NCBI GenBank assembly: GCA_031261245.1
Contig: JAISKU010000034.1
Location: 1-11,459 of the forward strand
Length of the DNA: 11,459 nt
Reading direction: 5' to 3'
Source: Oscillospiraceae bacterium
GTDB taxonomy: Bacteria > Bacillota > Clostridia > Oscillospirales > Oscillospiraceae
Position 1 is the stretch's first letter. Every line of letters starts with the position of its first letter. The notes below the pieces were generated by a model. It was given only the letters and a program-made list of their open reading frames with translations, searched no databases and had not been told where the DNA came from. The translations under genes and the position numbers were made by a program. This document shows positions 1 through 6,992 of the stretch, piece after piece.

Positions 1-1356
1 GTGCTCGCGGACATGACGCCCAAAAGCGTCATCGAGGAGATAAAAATTTCCGGACTGCGCGGCCGCGGCGGCGCGGGCTTCCCCACGTGGTTCAAGTGGA
101 ACGCCGCGCTCGGCAACGACGCGGACGAGAAATACATGGTCTGCAACGCGGACGAGGGCGACCCCGGCGCGTTCATGGACCGCTCCGTGCTTGAGGGCGA
201 CCCCCACTCCCTGCTCGAGGGCATGACCGTCGGCGGCTTCGCCATCGGCGCGACGGAGGGCATCATCTACGTGCGCGCGGAGTACCCGCTCGCAATTCAC
301 CGTCTTGAGCTCGCCATTGAGCAGTCGCGCGCGCGCGGCTTTCTGGGCAAAAACATCCTCGGCAGCTCCTACAGCTTCGATATCCGCATAAAGGCGGGCG
401 CGGGCGCGTTCGTCTGCGGGGAGGAGACGGCGCTCATCGCCTCGCTCGAGGGAGAGCGCGGAATGCCGCGCCTCAAGCCGCCGTTCCCGGCGCAAAAGGG
501 CTACTGGCAGAAGCCGACGAACATCAACAACGTCGAGACGTTCGCGAACGTGTCGTGGATCATCGCAAACGGCGGCGCGGCGTTCGCCGCAATCGGCACC
601 GACAAGAGTAAGGGCACGAAGGTATTCGCCCTCGCCGGCAAAATCAAAAATGGCGGGCTCGTGGAGGTTCCGATGGGAATGCCGCTGCGCGACGTCATCT
701 TCGGCATCGGCGGCGGAATCAAAAACGACAAGGCGTTCAAGGCCGTGCAGATGGGCGGCCCGTCGGGCGGCTGTATCCCCGCGGAGCTTATCGACACTCC
801 CGTGGACTACGAAAACATCACAAAAACCGGCGCGATCGTCGGCTCCGGCGGCATGATCATCATGGATGAGACGACCTGCATGGTCGATATGGCGCGGTAC
901 TTCCTGAACTTCACGCGCGACGAATCGTGCGGAAAGTGCTCCTATTGCCGCCTCGGCACAAAGCGTATGCTGGAGATTTTGGAGCGCATCACGCGCGGCG
1001 AGGGCAAGGAGGGCGACATCGAGCTGCTCGGGGAGCTCGCGGGGAAAATCCGCGACGGCGCGGTGTGCGGCCTCGGCCAGACCGCCCCGAACCCCGTCCT
1101 GACGACAATCCGCTACTTCCGCAACGAATTTGAGGATCACATCTACCACCACAAATGTACGGCGCACTCCTGCCGCGCGCTGCTCACGTTTGAGATTACG
1201 GACAAGTGCGTCGGCTGCACCATGTGCGCCAAAAGCTGTCCCGTCGGGGCGATCTCCGGCAGTCCGAAGGAAAAGCACGTCATCGACGCCGATAAGTGCA
1301 TCAAATGCGGGAAGTGCGAGGCCTCCTGCAGGTTCAGCGCGATTTCGCGCGATTAG
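1..1356 (+). CDS. stnB: NuoF/HydB-like flavoprotein subunit of an electron-bifurcating transhydrogenase (StnB-like), 5' partial
   Basis: This is the NADH/FMN-binding Fe-S subunit of a complex I-related soluble oxidoreductase. With StnA it would form the bifurcating module that handles NADH and ferredoxin in the cytoplasm. Visible residues include the FMN/NADH motif GLRGRGGAGFPT (18-29), NADEGDPGA (49-57) and GAGAFVCGEETA (132-143). The N3-type [4Fe-4S] ligands are C310, C313, C316 and C356 (CGLGQTAPNP). C386 and C391 follow, flanked by several His, in the region where structures of bifurcating HydB place a zinc site (inferred). A C-terminal two-cluster ferredoxin domain has C403/406/409/413 and C433/436/439/443. 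HydB-type proteins are near 600 residues; the 451 here lack the N-terminal thioredoxin-like [2Fe-2S] part, so the GTG at base 1 is probably an internal valine. stnC follows 12 bases after the stop. The subunit type is certain; the Stn assignment rests on stnC. A HydB of a bifurcating hydrogenase or formate dehydrogenase is the alternative. Confidence 0.85.
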   Translation: MLADMTPKSVIEEIKISGLRGRGGAGFPTWFKWNAALGNDADEKYMVCNADEGDPGAFMDRSVLEGDPHSLLEGMTVGGFAIGATEGIIYVRAEYPLAIHRLELAIEQSRARGFLGKNILGSSYSFDIRIKAGAGAFVCGEETALIASLEGERGMPRLKPPFPAQKGYWQKPTNINNVETFANVSWIIANGGAAFAAIGTDKSKGTKVFALAGKIKNGGLVEVPMGMPLRDVIFGIGGGIKNDKAFKAVQMGGPSGGCIPAELIDTPVDYENITKTGAIVGSGGMIIMDETTCMVDMARYFLNFTRDESCGKCSYCRLGTKRMLEILERITRGEGKEGDIELLGELAGKIRDGAVCGLGQTAPNPVLTTIRYFRNEFEDHIYHHKCTAHSCRALLTFEITDKCVGCTMCAKSCPVGAISGSPKEKHVIDADKCIKCGKCEASCRFSAISRD

Positions 1357-1361
1357 GGGGG
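1356..1361 (+). promoter_or_regulatory. G-run ribosome binding site deciding the GTG start of stnC
   Basis: A run of six G begins in the last base of the stnB stop codon TAG and stands 7 bases before the GTG at 1369. No AGGAGG is present, but the G-run can pair with the CCUCC of 16S rRNA. The 12-base gap and the lack of an intervening promoter argue that stnB and stnC are co-transcribed and translationally linked. Confidence 0.55.
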
Positions 1362-1368
1362 CGAACAA

Positions 1369-4300
1369 GTGAAAAAACTCAGACTTAACATAGACGGCAG
1401 AGAGGTCATGGGCTTTCCCAAGCAGACGATTCTCGACGTCTGCCGCGAAAACGGAATTGAGATACCAACGCTCTGCTTTGATGAGCGCACGGAGGTCTAC
1501 GGCGCGTGCGGACTGTGCGTGGTCGAGGTCGCGGGCAACAACAAGCTGCTGAAAGCCTGCGCCACGGAGATTGACGACGGCATGTCCGTCCTCACGAACA
1601 CGCAACACGTGCGCGAGTCGCGCCGCACCAACCTTGAGCTGCTGCTCTCAAACCACACCGGCGACTGCCGCGGCCCGTGCGAGCTCAACTGTCCCGCCGG
1701 AACCGACTGTCAGGGCTACGTCGGCCTTATCGCCAACGGCGAGAATGAGGCCGCGATAGAGCTCATCAAGGAGAGAATCCCGCTGCCCGCGTCCATCGGC
1801 CGCGTGTGTCCGCACCCGTGTGAGACGGCGTGCCGCCGCGGCCTCGTCGAAAAGCCCGTCTCCATCGCGTCGCTCAAGCGCTTCGCCGCCGACCTCGACC
1901 TTGCCGAGGGCGGTTACACGCCGCAGCTCGCGCCGAGCTCCGGGCGCTCCGTCGCCGTCATCGGCGGCGGCCCCTACGGCCTCTCCGTCGCGTATTTTCT
2001 AAAACAAAAGGGCCACGACGTCACGATATTCGACGCCATGCCCAAGCTCGGCGGTATGCTGCGCTACGGAATTCCGGAGTACCGCCTGCCCAAGGAGGTG
2101 CTCGACGCCGAGATCGCGCTCATCGCGCGCATGGGCGTGCGCATGTTCACAAACACCAAAATCGGGGGCGACATCTCGCTCAACTCGCTCCGGGCGCAGC
2201 ATGACGCCGTCGTCGTCGGAATCGGCGCGTGGGTCTCCACGGGCACCGGCGCCGCGGGAGAGAACCTGCCCGGCGTTTTCGGCGGAATCGACTTCCTGCG
2301 CGCCGTACAGCGCGGCGAGACCCTCAGAATCGGTGAGAGCGTCGCCATCGTCGGCGGCGGCAACACCGCGATGGACGCCTGCCGCACGGCCGTGCGCCTC
2401 GGCGCCAAGCGCGTGTACAACATCTACCGCCGCACAAAGGACGAGATGCCCGCCGACGCCGCCGAAATCGAGGAGGCCGGGGAGGAGGGCGTGATCTTCA
2501 AGAACCTCACGAACCCGCTCGAGATCACCGCCGGCCCCGACGGCCGCGCGAACGGCGTCGTGCTTCAGGTCATGCGCCTCGGAGAGCCGGACGCCTCCGG
2601 CCGCCGCGCGCCCGTCCCTGTCGAGGGCGAGACGGAGACGCTGGAAGTGTCCTCCGTCATTCTCGCAACGGGGCAGGCCGTGAATCCGGAGGGCTTTGAG
2701 GCTCTCGACCTCACGCGCAAAAAGGGCATCGTCTACGACAAAAACACGTTCATGACCTCAATCCCCGGCGTTTTCGCCGGAGGCGACTGCGGCAACGACA
2801 AGATATCCATCGCCGTCGAATCCATCGCCGACGCCATAAAATCCGCCGAGGTGATCGACGCGTATCTGCACGGCGAGGAGGTCGCGTACAAAAAACCGTA
2901 CGTGCATGAGCGCGACGACGTCACCGAAAAGACCTTCGAGGACCGTGAGCGCCGGTGCAGACAGACCCTCACGGGCGCGGAGCCCGAGATTCGCCGGGAG
3001 AGCTTTCTCGAGGTGTACCGCAACGGCTTCACGCCGGAGCAGGCCGCCGACGAGGCGTCGCGCTGCCTTGAGTGCGGCTGCTGCAGCTACTTTGAGTGCA
3101 AGCTGCTCTCCTGCTCGCGCGACTACAATATCGTGCCGGAGCGCTTCGCGGGTGAGAAAACCGAGGTGGAGTTTGAGGACACGCACCCCTTCGTGGTGCG
3201 CGACCCGCACAAATGCGTGCTCTGCGGACTGTGCGTGCGCGTGTGCGACGAGGTTGTGGGCGTCGGCGCGCTCGGACTCATCGACCGCGGCTTTGACGTC
3301 GCGGTGAAGCCCGCGCTCGGCAAGCCGCTCGCCGAATCCGGCTGCGTCTCGTGCGGCATGTGCATCTCCGTGTGTCCGACGGGCGCGCTGCAACAGCGCC
3401 AGCCGCTGAAAAAGCCCGTCCCGCTGAAAACCGAAAAAACCGACACCACCTGCGCCTACTGCTCCGTCGGCTGCTCCATCAACGTGCAGTCGCACGGCAA
3501 TCTGCTCGTCAAATGCACGCCAGACAAACAGGGCGTCGTGAATCAGGGCTACCTCTGCCACCGTGGGCGCTTCGGCTTCGGCACCTCGATCTCCGAGGAC
3601 AGGCTGAAAACGCCGCTCGCGCGGGAGCGCGGAGAGCTCGTCCCCACCGAGATACGCGACGCGGTCATGCTCACGGCAAAGGCGCTCCTGCGCGCGCAGT
3701 CGGTCTACGGACGCGACGCCGCCGCCATCGCCATCTCCCCGCGCCTGACGAATGAGGAGATCTACGCCGCGAAATACCTCGCCGACAGCATCGGCGCGCG
3801 CACCCTGTCGTTTGAAAACGTGCCGTGCGGCCTCGCGGACGTGCTCGGCGCTGACTACTCCCCCAACACGATTGACGAGCTTCTCGCCACCGACATGATC
3901 ATCGCCGTGGGCTTTGACCCCGCGGAGAACCCCGTCGTCGGCCTCACGCTCCGCCGCGCGGCGCGCCGCGAAGCGAAAATCGTCCACATCAACCCGTTCG
4001 AGGGGTACGGCGACTTCTCTTACTCCCATGAGAACATACAGACGGAAAACAGCGTTGAATTCCTGCGCGAAGTGCTCGCGGCGCTCCTCCTCGGCGGCAA
4101 AACCTCAAATCTCCCCGGCTTTGACGCGTTGCGGGACGACCTGCGCGGCGTCACGCCCTCCGACGCGGCGACGCGCCTCGCGGAGCTGTACTCCGGCGCA
4201 AAGGCCGCGATGCTGGTGTTCCAGCAGAGCGTCGCGACGCCTGAGTGCGCCACGCTTCTCGCGGATATCGCGCTCGTCTCCGGACACTTCGGCAAGGCGC

Positions 4301-4857
4301 GCGACGGCATTTTGCAGGTCAAGTCGAAAAGCAACTCTCAGGGGCTCGTCAACCTCGGCGTGACGGGCGGCACGGACTCGCTCGACGGCGTAAAGGCGCT
4401 GCTCATCTTCGGCGAAAACCCCTCGGAGCTGCCCGAGAGCCTCGATTTCCTCGCCGTTTGCGACACGCACCTCACCGACGCCGCGCAGCTCGCGGACGTG
4501 GTTATCCCCGGCACGGCGTTCGCCGCCACCGACGGCACGTTCACGAACACGGAGGGTCGCCTCATGCCCGTGCAGAGCATTTTGCACGACAAACGCGTTC
4601 TGACAAACTGGCAGATCGCGCAGCAGATATCGCGCGTGTTTGAAAAGGACGCCGGCTGGCGCGACGTCTCCGACCTCTCCGACGAGATGACGCGCCGCGT
4701 CAAGTGGTACTCCCCCGCCGACGTCGGTACAATCGTGTACAGCCCGGCGGCGAACCCGACGCTCCGCCCCGTGCGCGGCGGCGCGCTCACCGCCAGAAAG
4801 CCCGGCGCGGACTACCTGCGGGAGCGTATCGACGCCAAGGTCGCCGCGGCAAAATAG
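1369..4857 (+). CDS. stnC: Multidomain GltD/NuoG-like NADPH-binding subunit of a Stn-type ferredoxin-dependent transhydrogenase
   Basis: This is probably the NADP(H) and electron-relay subunit of the Stn complex. Domain order over 1162 residues is as follows. A [2Fe-2S] ferredoxin domain has C36, C47, C50 and C64. A GltD-type Fe-S region has C100, C104, C108, C114 and then C147, C151, C155. The FAD fold shows GGGPYG at 199-204 and ends with AGGD at 470-473. The inserted NADPH fold shows GGGNTAMD at 329-336 with R354/R355 for the NADPH phosphate. Further clusters follow: a Cys-rich loop at 566-582, then C616/619/622/626 and C659/662/665/669. A NuoG/FdhF-type cluster has C695, C698, C702 and C730, followed by a molybdopterin-oxidoreductase fold (about 740-1110). 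I see no Cys or Sec at the expected Mo-ligand position, so this fold looks structural, as in NuoG. GltD fused to a NuoG-like domain beside a HydB-like gene is the described StnC layout. An NADPH-linked formate dehydrogenase-like fusion is the alternative. The GTG start follows the G-run. Confidence 0.8.
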   Translation: MKKLRLNIDGREVMGFPKQTILDVCRENGIEIPTLCFDERTEVYGACGLCVVEVAGNNKLLKACATEIDDGMSVLTNTQHVRESRRTNLELLLSNHTGDCRGPCELNCPAGTDCQGYVGLIANGENEAAIELIKERIPLPASIGRVCPHPCETACRRGLVEKPVSIASLKRFAADLDLAEGGYTPQLAPSSGRSVAVIGGGPYGLSVAYFLKQKGHDVTIFDAMPKLGGMLRYGIPEYRLPKEVLDAEIALIARMGVRMFTNTKIGGDISLNSLRAQHDAVVVGIGAWVSTGTGAAGENLPGVFGGIDFLRAVQRGETLRIGESVAIVGGGNTAMDACRTAVRLGAKRVYNIYRRTKDEMPADAAEIEEAGEEGVIFKNLTNPLEITAGPDGRANGVVLQVMRLGEPDASGRRAPVPVEGETETLEVSSVILATGQAVNPEGFEALDLTRKKGIVYDKNTFMTSIPGVFAGGDCGNDKISIAVESIADAIKSAEVIDAYLHGEEVAYKKPYVHERDDVTEKTFEDRERRCRQTLTGAEPEIRRESFLEVYRNGFTPEQAADEASRCLECGCCSYFECKLLSCSRDYNIVPERFAGEKTEVEFEDTHPFVVRDPHKCVLCGLCVRVCDEVVGVGALGLIDRGFDVAVKPALGKPLAESGCVSCGMCISVCPTGALQQRQPLKKPVPLKTEKTDTTCAYCSVGCSINVQSHGNLLVKCTPDKQGVVNQGYLCHRGRFGFGTSISEDRLKTPLARERGELVPTEIRDAVMLTAKALLRAQSVYGRDAAAIAISPRLTNEEIYAAKYLADSIGARTLSFENVPCGLADVLGADYSPNTIDELLATDMIIAVGFDPAENPVVGLTLRRAARREAKIVHINPFEGYGDFSYSHENIQTENSVEFLREVLAALLLGGKTSNLPGFDALRDDLRGVTPSDAATRLAELYSGAKAAMLVFQQSVATPECATLLADIALVSGHFGKARDGILQVKSKSNSQGLVNLGVTGGTDSLDGVKALLIFGENPSELPESLDFLAVCDTHLTDAAQLADVVIPGTAFAATDGTFTNTEGRLMPVQSILHDKRVLTNWQIAQQISRVFEKDAGWRDVSDLSDEMTRRVKWYSPADVGTIVYSPAANPTLRPVRGGALTARKPGADYLRERIDAKVAAAK

Positions 4858-4873
4858 ACAACAAAAAACGGCT

Positions 4874-4896
4874 GGGCGCGTGAAAATCACGCGCCC
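4874..4896. terminator. Bidirectional intrinsic terminator between the convergent stnC and nupQ genes
   Basis: A perfect 10-bp GC-rich stem (4874-4883 with 4887-4896) closes an AAA loop in the 54-base gap between the two stop codons. On the minus strand the stem is followed after 5 bases by six U (complement of 4863-4868), a classic strong terminator for the transporter operon. On the plus strand only a four-U run (4906-4909) follows, 9 bases after the stem, so termination of stnBC there is probably weaker. Confidence 0.85.
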
Positions 4897-4911
4897 CGCC
4901 TCTCGTTTTCC

Positions 4912-5871
4912 CTATCTCTTGCCCTTGTCGTAAATCTCCCCCAGCGCGCGCGGCGCTCTGTTCGTGCCCGAGAAGAATATCAGCAGCAAAAGCGTCACGA
5001 CGTACGGCAGAATCATAATCAAATCCGAATAGCTGCTCGGCAGGGCGAGCAGCTGCACGAGCTTGTACCCGCCGGAGCGCGCGAGCCCGAACAGCAGACA
5101 CGCCCCGACAGTCGGTACTATCTTCCAGTTGCCGAAAATCAGCGCCGCAATCGCGAGGTACCCCGCGCCCACGTATATCGACGCCGAAAAATTCGCCGAG
5201 AACGAGTACGCGAACGATATCCCGCCGAGCCCGGAGAGCGCGCCGGATATCATCACCGCCAAAAACCGCGTGCGCTGCACGTTTATCCCCGCCGCGTCCA
5301 CGGCGTGCGGGTTGTCGCCGCACGCGCGCAGCCTCATTCCGAAGCGCGTCCTGTACAGTGCGTACCACGCGATGATTATCACGACGAGAATCACTACCTG
5401 AAACGGGTACACGCTCTTGAAAACCGCGCCGAGAACCGGGATTTTCGACAGCCCCGGCACGTCGAAGCGCGGCGACACGCCGAGCTGAATCTTGTCCGAC
5501 GGCGCCTGAAACACGCCGCTGTTAATCTCCCGCGTCAAAAACGTGGTCAGCGCCACCGCGAGAATGTTGATTACAACGCCGGAGATCACCTGGTTCGCGC
5601 GGAATTTCACGCACAGCAGACCGTGCAGCATCGCGTAAACCGCCCCGCCGACGACGGAGGCCGCCATCGCGAAGTACATCGGCGCGCTCGACGTCTCCGG
5701 GAACAGCTTTCCGAAAAACGCGACGAACAGCGCGCCGACAAACGCCCCCGCGCCGAGCAGACCCTCAAGCGCGAGGTTAGTCACGCCGGAGCGCTCGCTG
5801 TAAATTCCGCCGACGGCGATACACAGCAGCGGCATCATGAACGACAGGCCGTCGATAATCACGGTGTCCAT
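4912..5871 (-). CDS. nupQ: Nucleoside-type ABC transporter permease, second subunit (NupQ/YufQ-like)
   Basis: This is an inner-membrane permease of the BPD_transp_2 family that pairs with the other permease to form the channel of a BMP-type importer. The 319-residue protein is almost entirely hydrophobic, with roughly eight to ten membrane segments. Family marks are GVTNLALEG (29-37), NQVISGVVINILA (93-105) and the cytoplasmic coupling loop LRACGDNPHAVDAAGI (181-196) that contacts the ATPase. I chose the ATG at 5871 because AGGAGG (complement of 5879-5884) lies 7 bases upstream. A longer frame reaching 5925 has no comparable site and runs into the upstream gene. The start overlaps the upstream stop by one base (TAATG), implying coupled translation. 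It is the last gene of the operon and ends before the hairpin terminator. The substrate is inferred from the family; sugars are possible, since related permeases carry ribose. Confidence 0.87.
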   Translation of the reverse strand: MDTVIIDGLSFMMPLLCIAVGGIYSERSGVTNLALEGLLGAGAFVGALFVAFFGKLFPETSSAPMYFAMAASVVGGAVYAMLHGLLCVKFRANQVISGVVINILAVALTTFLTREINSGVFQAPSDKIQLGVSPRFDVPGLSKIPVLGAVFKSVYPFQVVILVVIIIAWYALYRTRFGMRLRACGDNPHAVDAAGINVQRTRFLAVMISGALSGLGGISFAYSFSANFSASIYVGAGYLAIAALIFGNWKIVPTVGACLLFGLARSGGYKLVQLLALPSSYSDLIMILPYVVTLLLLIFFSGTNRAPRALGEIYDKGKR

Positions 5872-6992
5872 TATTTGTCCTCCTCTCTCGCGCGGTTCAC
5901 GAGATGGCGAATAAACGCCCCGCACGCCGAAAACAGCAGTATCAGCCCCGTTATCACCTGCGATATCTCGCGCTGTACGTTCATCGCCGAGCTCATGTAC
6001 GTAGAGCCCCGGTCAACCGCCGTCACGAGTATCGACGCGAACAGCCCGCCTATCGGGTTGCTGTTGCCGAGAAGCGACACCGCAATCGCGTCAAACCCGA
6101 CGGAGGAGAGCGCCTTCGGCGTAATCGAGTCGTAGTAGCCGAGGTAGTACGCCACCCCGGCGAGCCCCGCGAGCGCGCCGGAGAGCGTCATTGCGAGCAC
6201 GATGTTCCGCCCGACCTTCACCCCGGCGTACTGCGCCGCCTTGGGGTGCGCGCCGACGGCGCGCAGCTCGAACCCCGCTCGCGTCCTGTCGAGGAAAAAC
6301 TTCAGCGCAAAGGACGCCGCCACGGCGAGCACGACAATCACCGGAAAATCCGTCTTGTACCGCCCGATCTGCACACCCGACGGCACGAGGCGCGCCGCCT
6401 TGACTATCGCCTTTGAGTGCCGCGTCACCGGATCCACGAATTTCGTCAGTATAAAAAATCCTATCACGTACTGAAATATGTAGTTTATCATTATCGACGA
6501 GACGACCTCGTTTATATTAAACCTGTATTTCAGCAAGCCGATAACTCCCCCCGCAATCGCCCCCGCGGCAATCCCGATGAGAATCACGAGCGGCCGCGCG
6601 ATATACCCCGGAAGCGCGCTGTAGCCGACGAGCACCGTCGCCAGAAACCCCGCGAACAGCATCTGCCCCGACACCCCGATGTTGAAAAGCCCCGCCTTGA
6701 ACGCCACCGTGACGGCGAGCGCCGCGAAAATCATCGGCGTCAGCGAGGAGAGCGTCGTCATGAGGTCGGTGAAAATCCCCTTGCCCGACGAATAGCTCCC
6801 CTTCGGCAGAAATCCCGCGCCGGAGAGCAGCGCGCGAAACGCCGCCACCGGGTTTTTCCCGATTGCGAGCAGCAGAATCGCCGCCGCCGCGAGGCTCATC
6901 ACCACTGCGAACACCGGCACGGTGAACGCCTGCCGCCGCTCGTCCCCGAACGCGCGGACGAGCAGCCTTGTCACGCGGCTACGCTTTTTCAC
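5871..6992 (-). CDS. nupP: Nucleoside-type ABC transporter permease, first subunit (NupP/YufP-like)
   Basis: This is the other half of the membrane channel. The 373-residue protein has a short basic N-terminus, a first membrane helix at about 24-44, then a long extracytoplasmic loop (about 46-80). Next come conserved segments GLFNIGVSGQ (101-110) and NEVVSSIMINYI (161-172). The coupling loop LRAVGAHPKAAQYAGV (243-258) is the counterpart of that in NupQ. The larger N-terminal part compared with NupQ is usual for this member of the pair. The GTG start at 6992 overlaps the upstream ATPase stop by four bases (GTGA), a layout typical of tight translational coupling; a G-rich stretch just upstream serves as ribosome site. 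The family assignment is firm; nucleoside specificity is inferred from the operon with a BMP-family binding protein. Confidence 0.88.
   Translation of the reverse strand: MKKRSRVTRLLVRAFGDERRQAFTVPVFAVVMSLAAAAILLLAIGKNPVAAFRALLSGAGFLPKGSYSSGKGIFTDLMTTLSSLTPMIFAALAVTVAFKAGLFNIGVSGQMLFAGFLATVLVGYSALPGYIARPLVILIGIAAGAIAGGVIGLLKYRFNINEVVSSIMINYIFQYVIGFFILTKFVDPVTRHSKAIVKAARLVPSGVQIGRYKTDFPVIVVLAVAASFALKFFLDRTRAGFELRAVGAHPKAAQYAGVKVGRNIVLAMTLSGALAGLAGVAYYLGYYDSITPKALSSVGFDAIAVSLLGNSNPIGGLFASILVTAVDRGSTYMSSAMNVQREISQVITGLILLFSACGAFIRHLVNRAREEDK

Noticed and set aside
1..3. GTG at base 1 as the true start of stnB
   Set aside because: The frame begins exactly at the window edge, and family members carry a longer N-terminal region. 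It is most likely an internal valine codon.
2758..4029. 423-codon open frame on the minus strand inside stnC
   Set aside because: Its translation is rich in Arg, Ala, His and Val and has no domain. It is the antisense shadow of a GC-rich gene whose plus-strand frame has clear motifs throughout.
1369..4857. Annotation of the long protein as glutamate synthase small chain or catalytic formate dehydrogenase
   Set aside because: The GltD region is only about a third of the protein and no GltB large subunit is adjacent. The FdhF-like region lacks a visible Mo-ligand Cys or Sec.
4105..4890. 261-codon minus-strand frame entering the terminator region
   Set aside because: It begins within the hairpin region and is antisense to the C-terminal part of stnC; the composition is that of a shadow.
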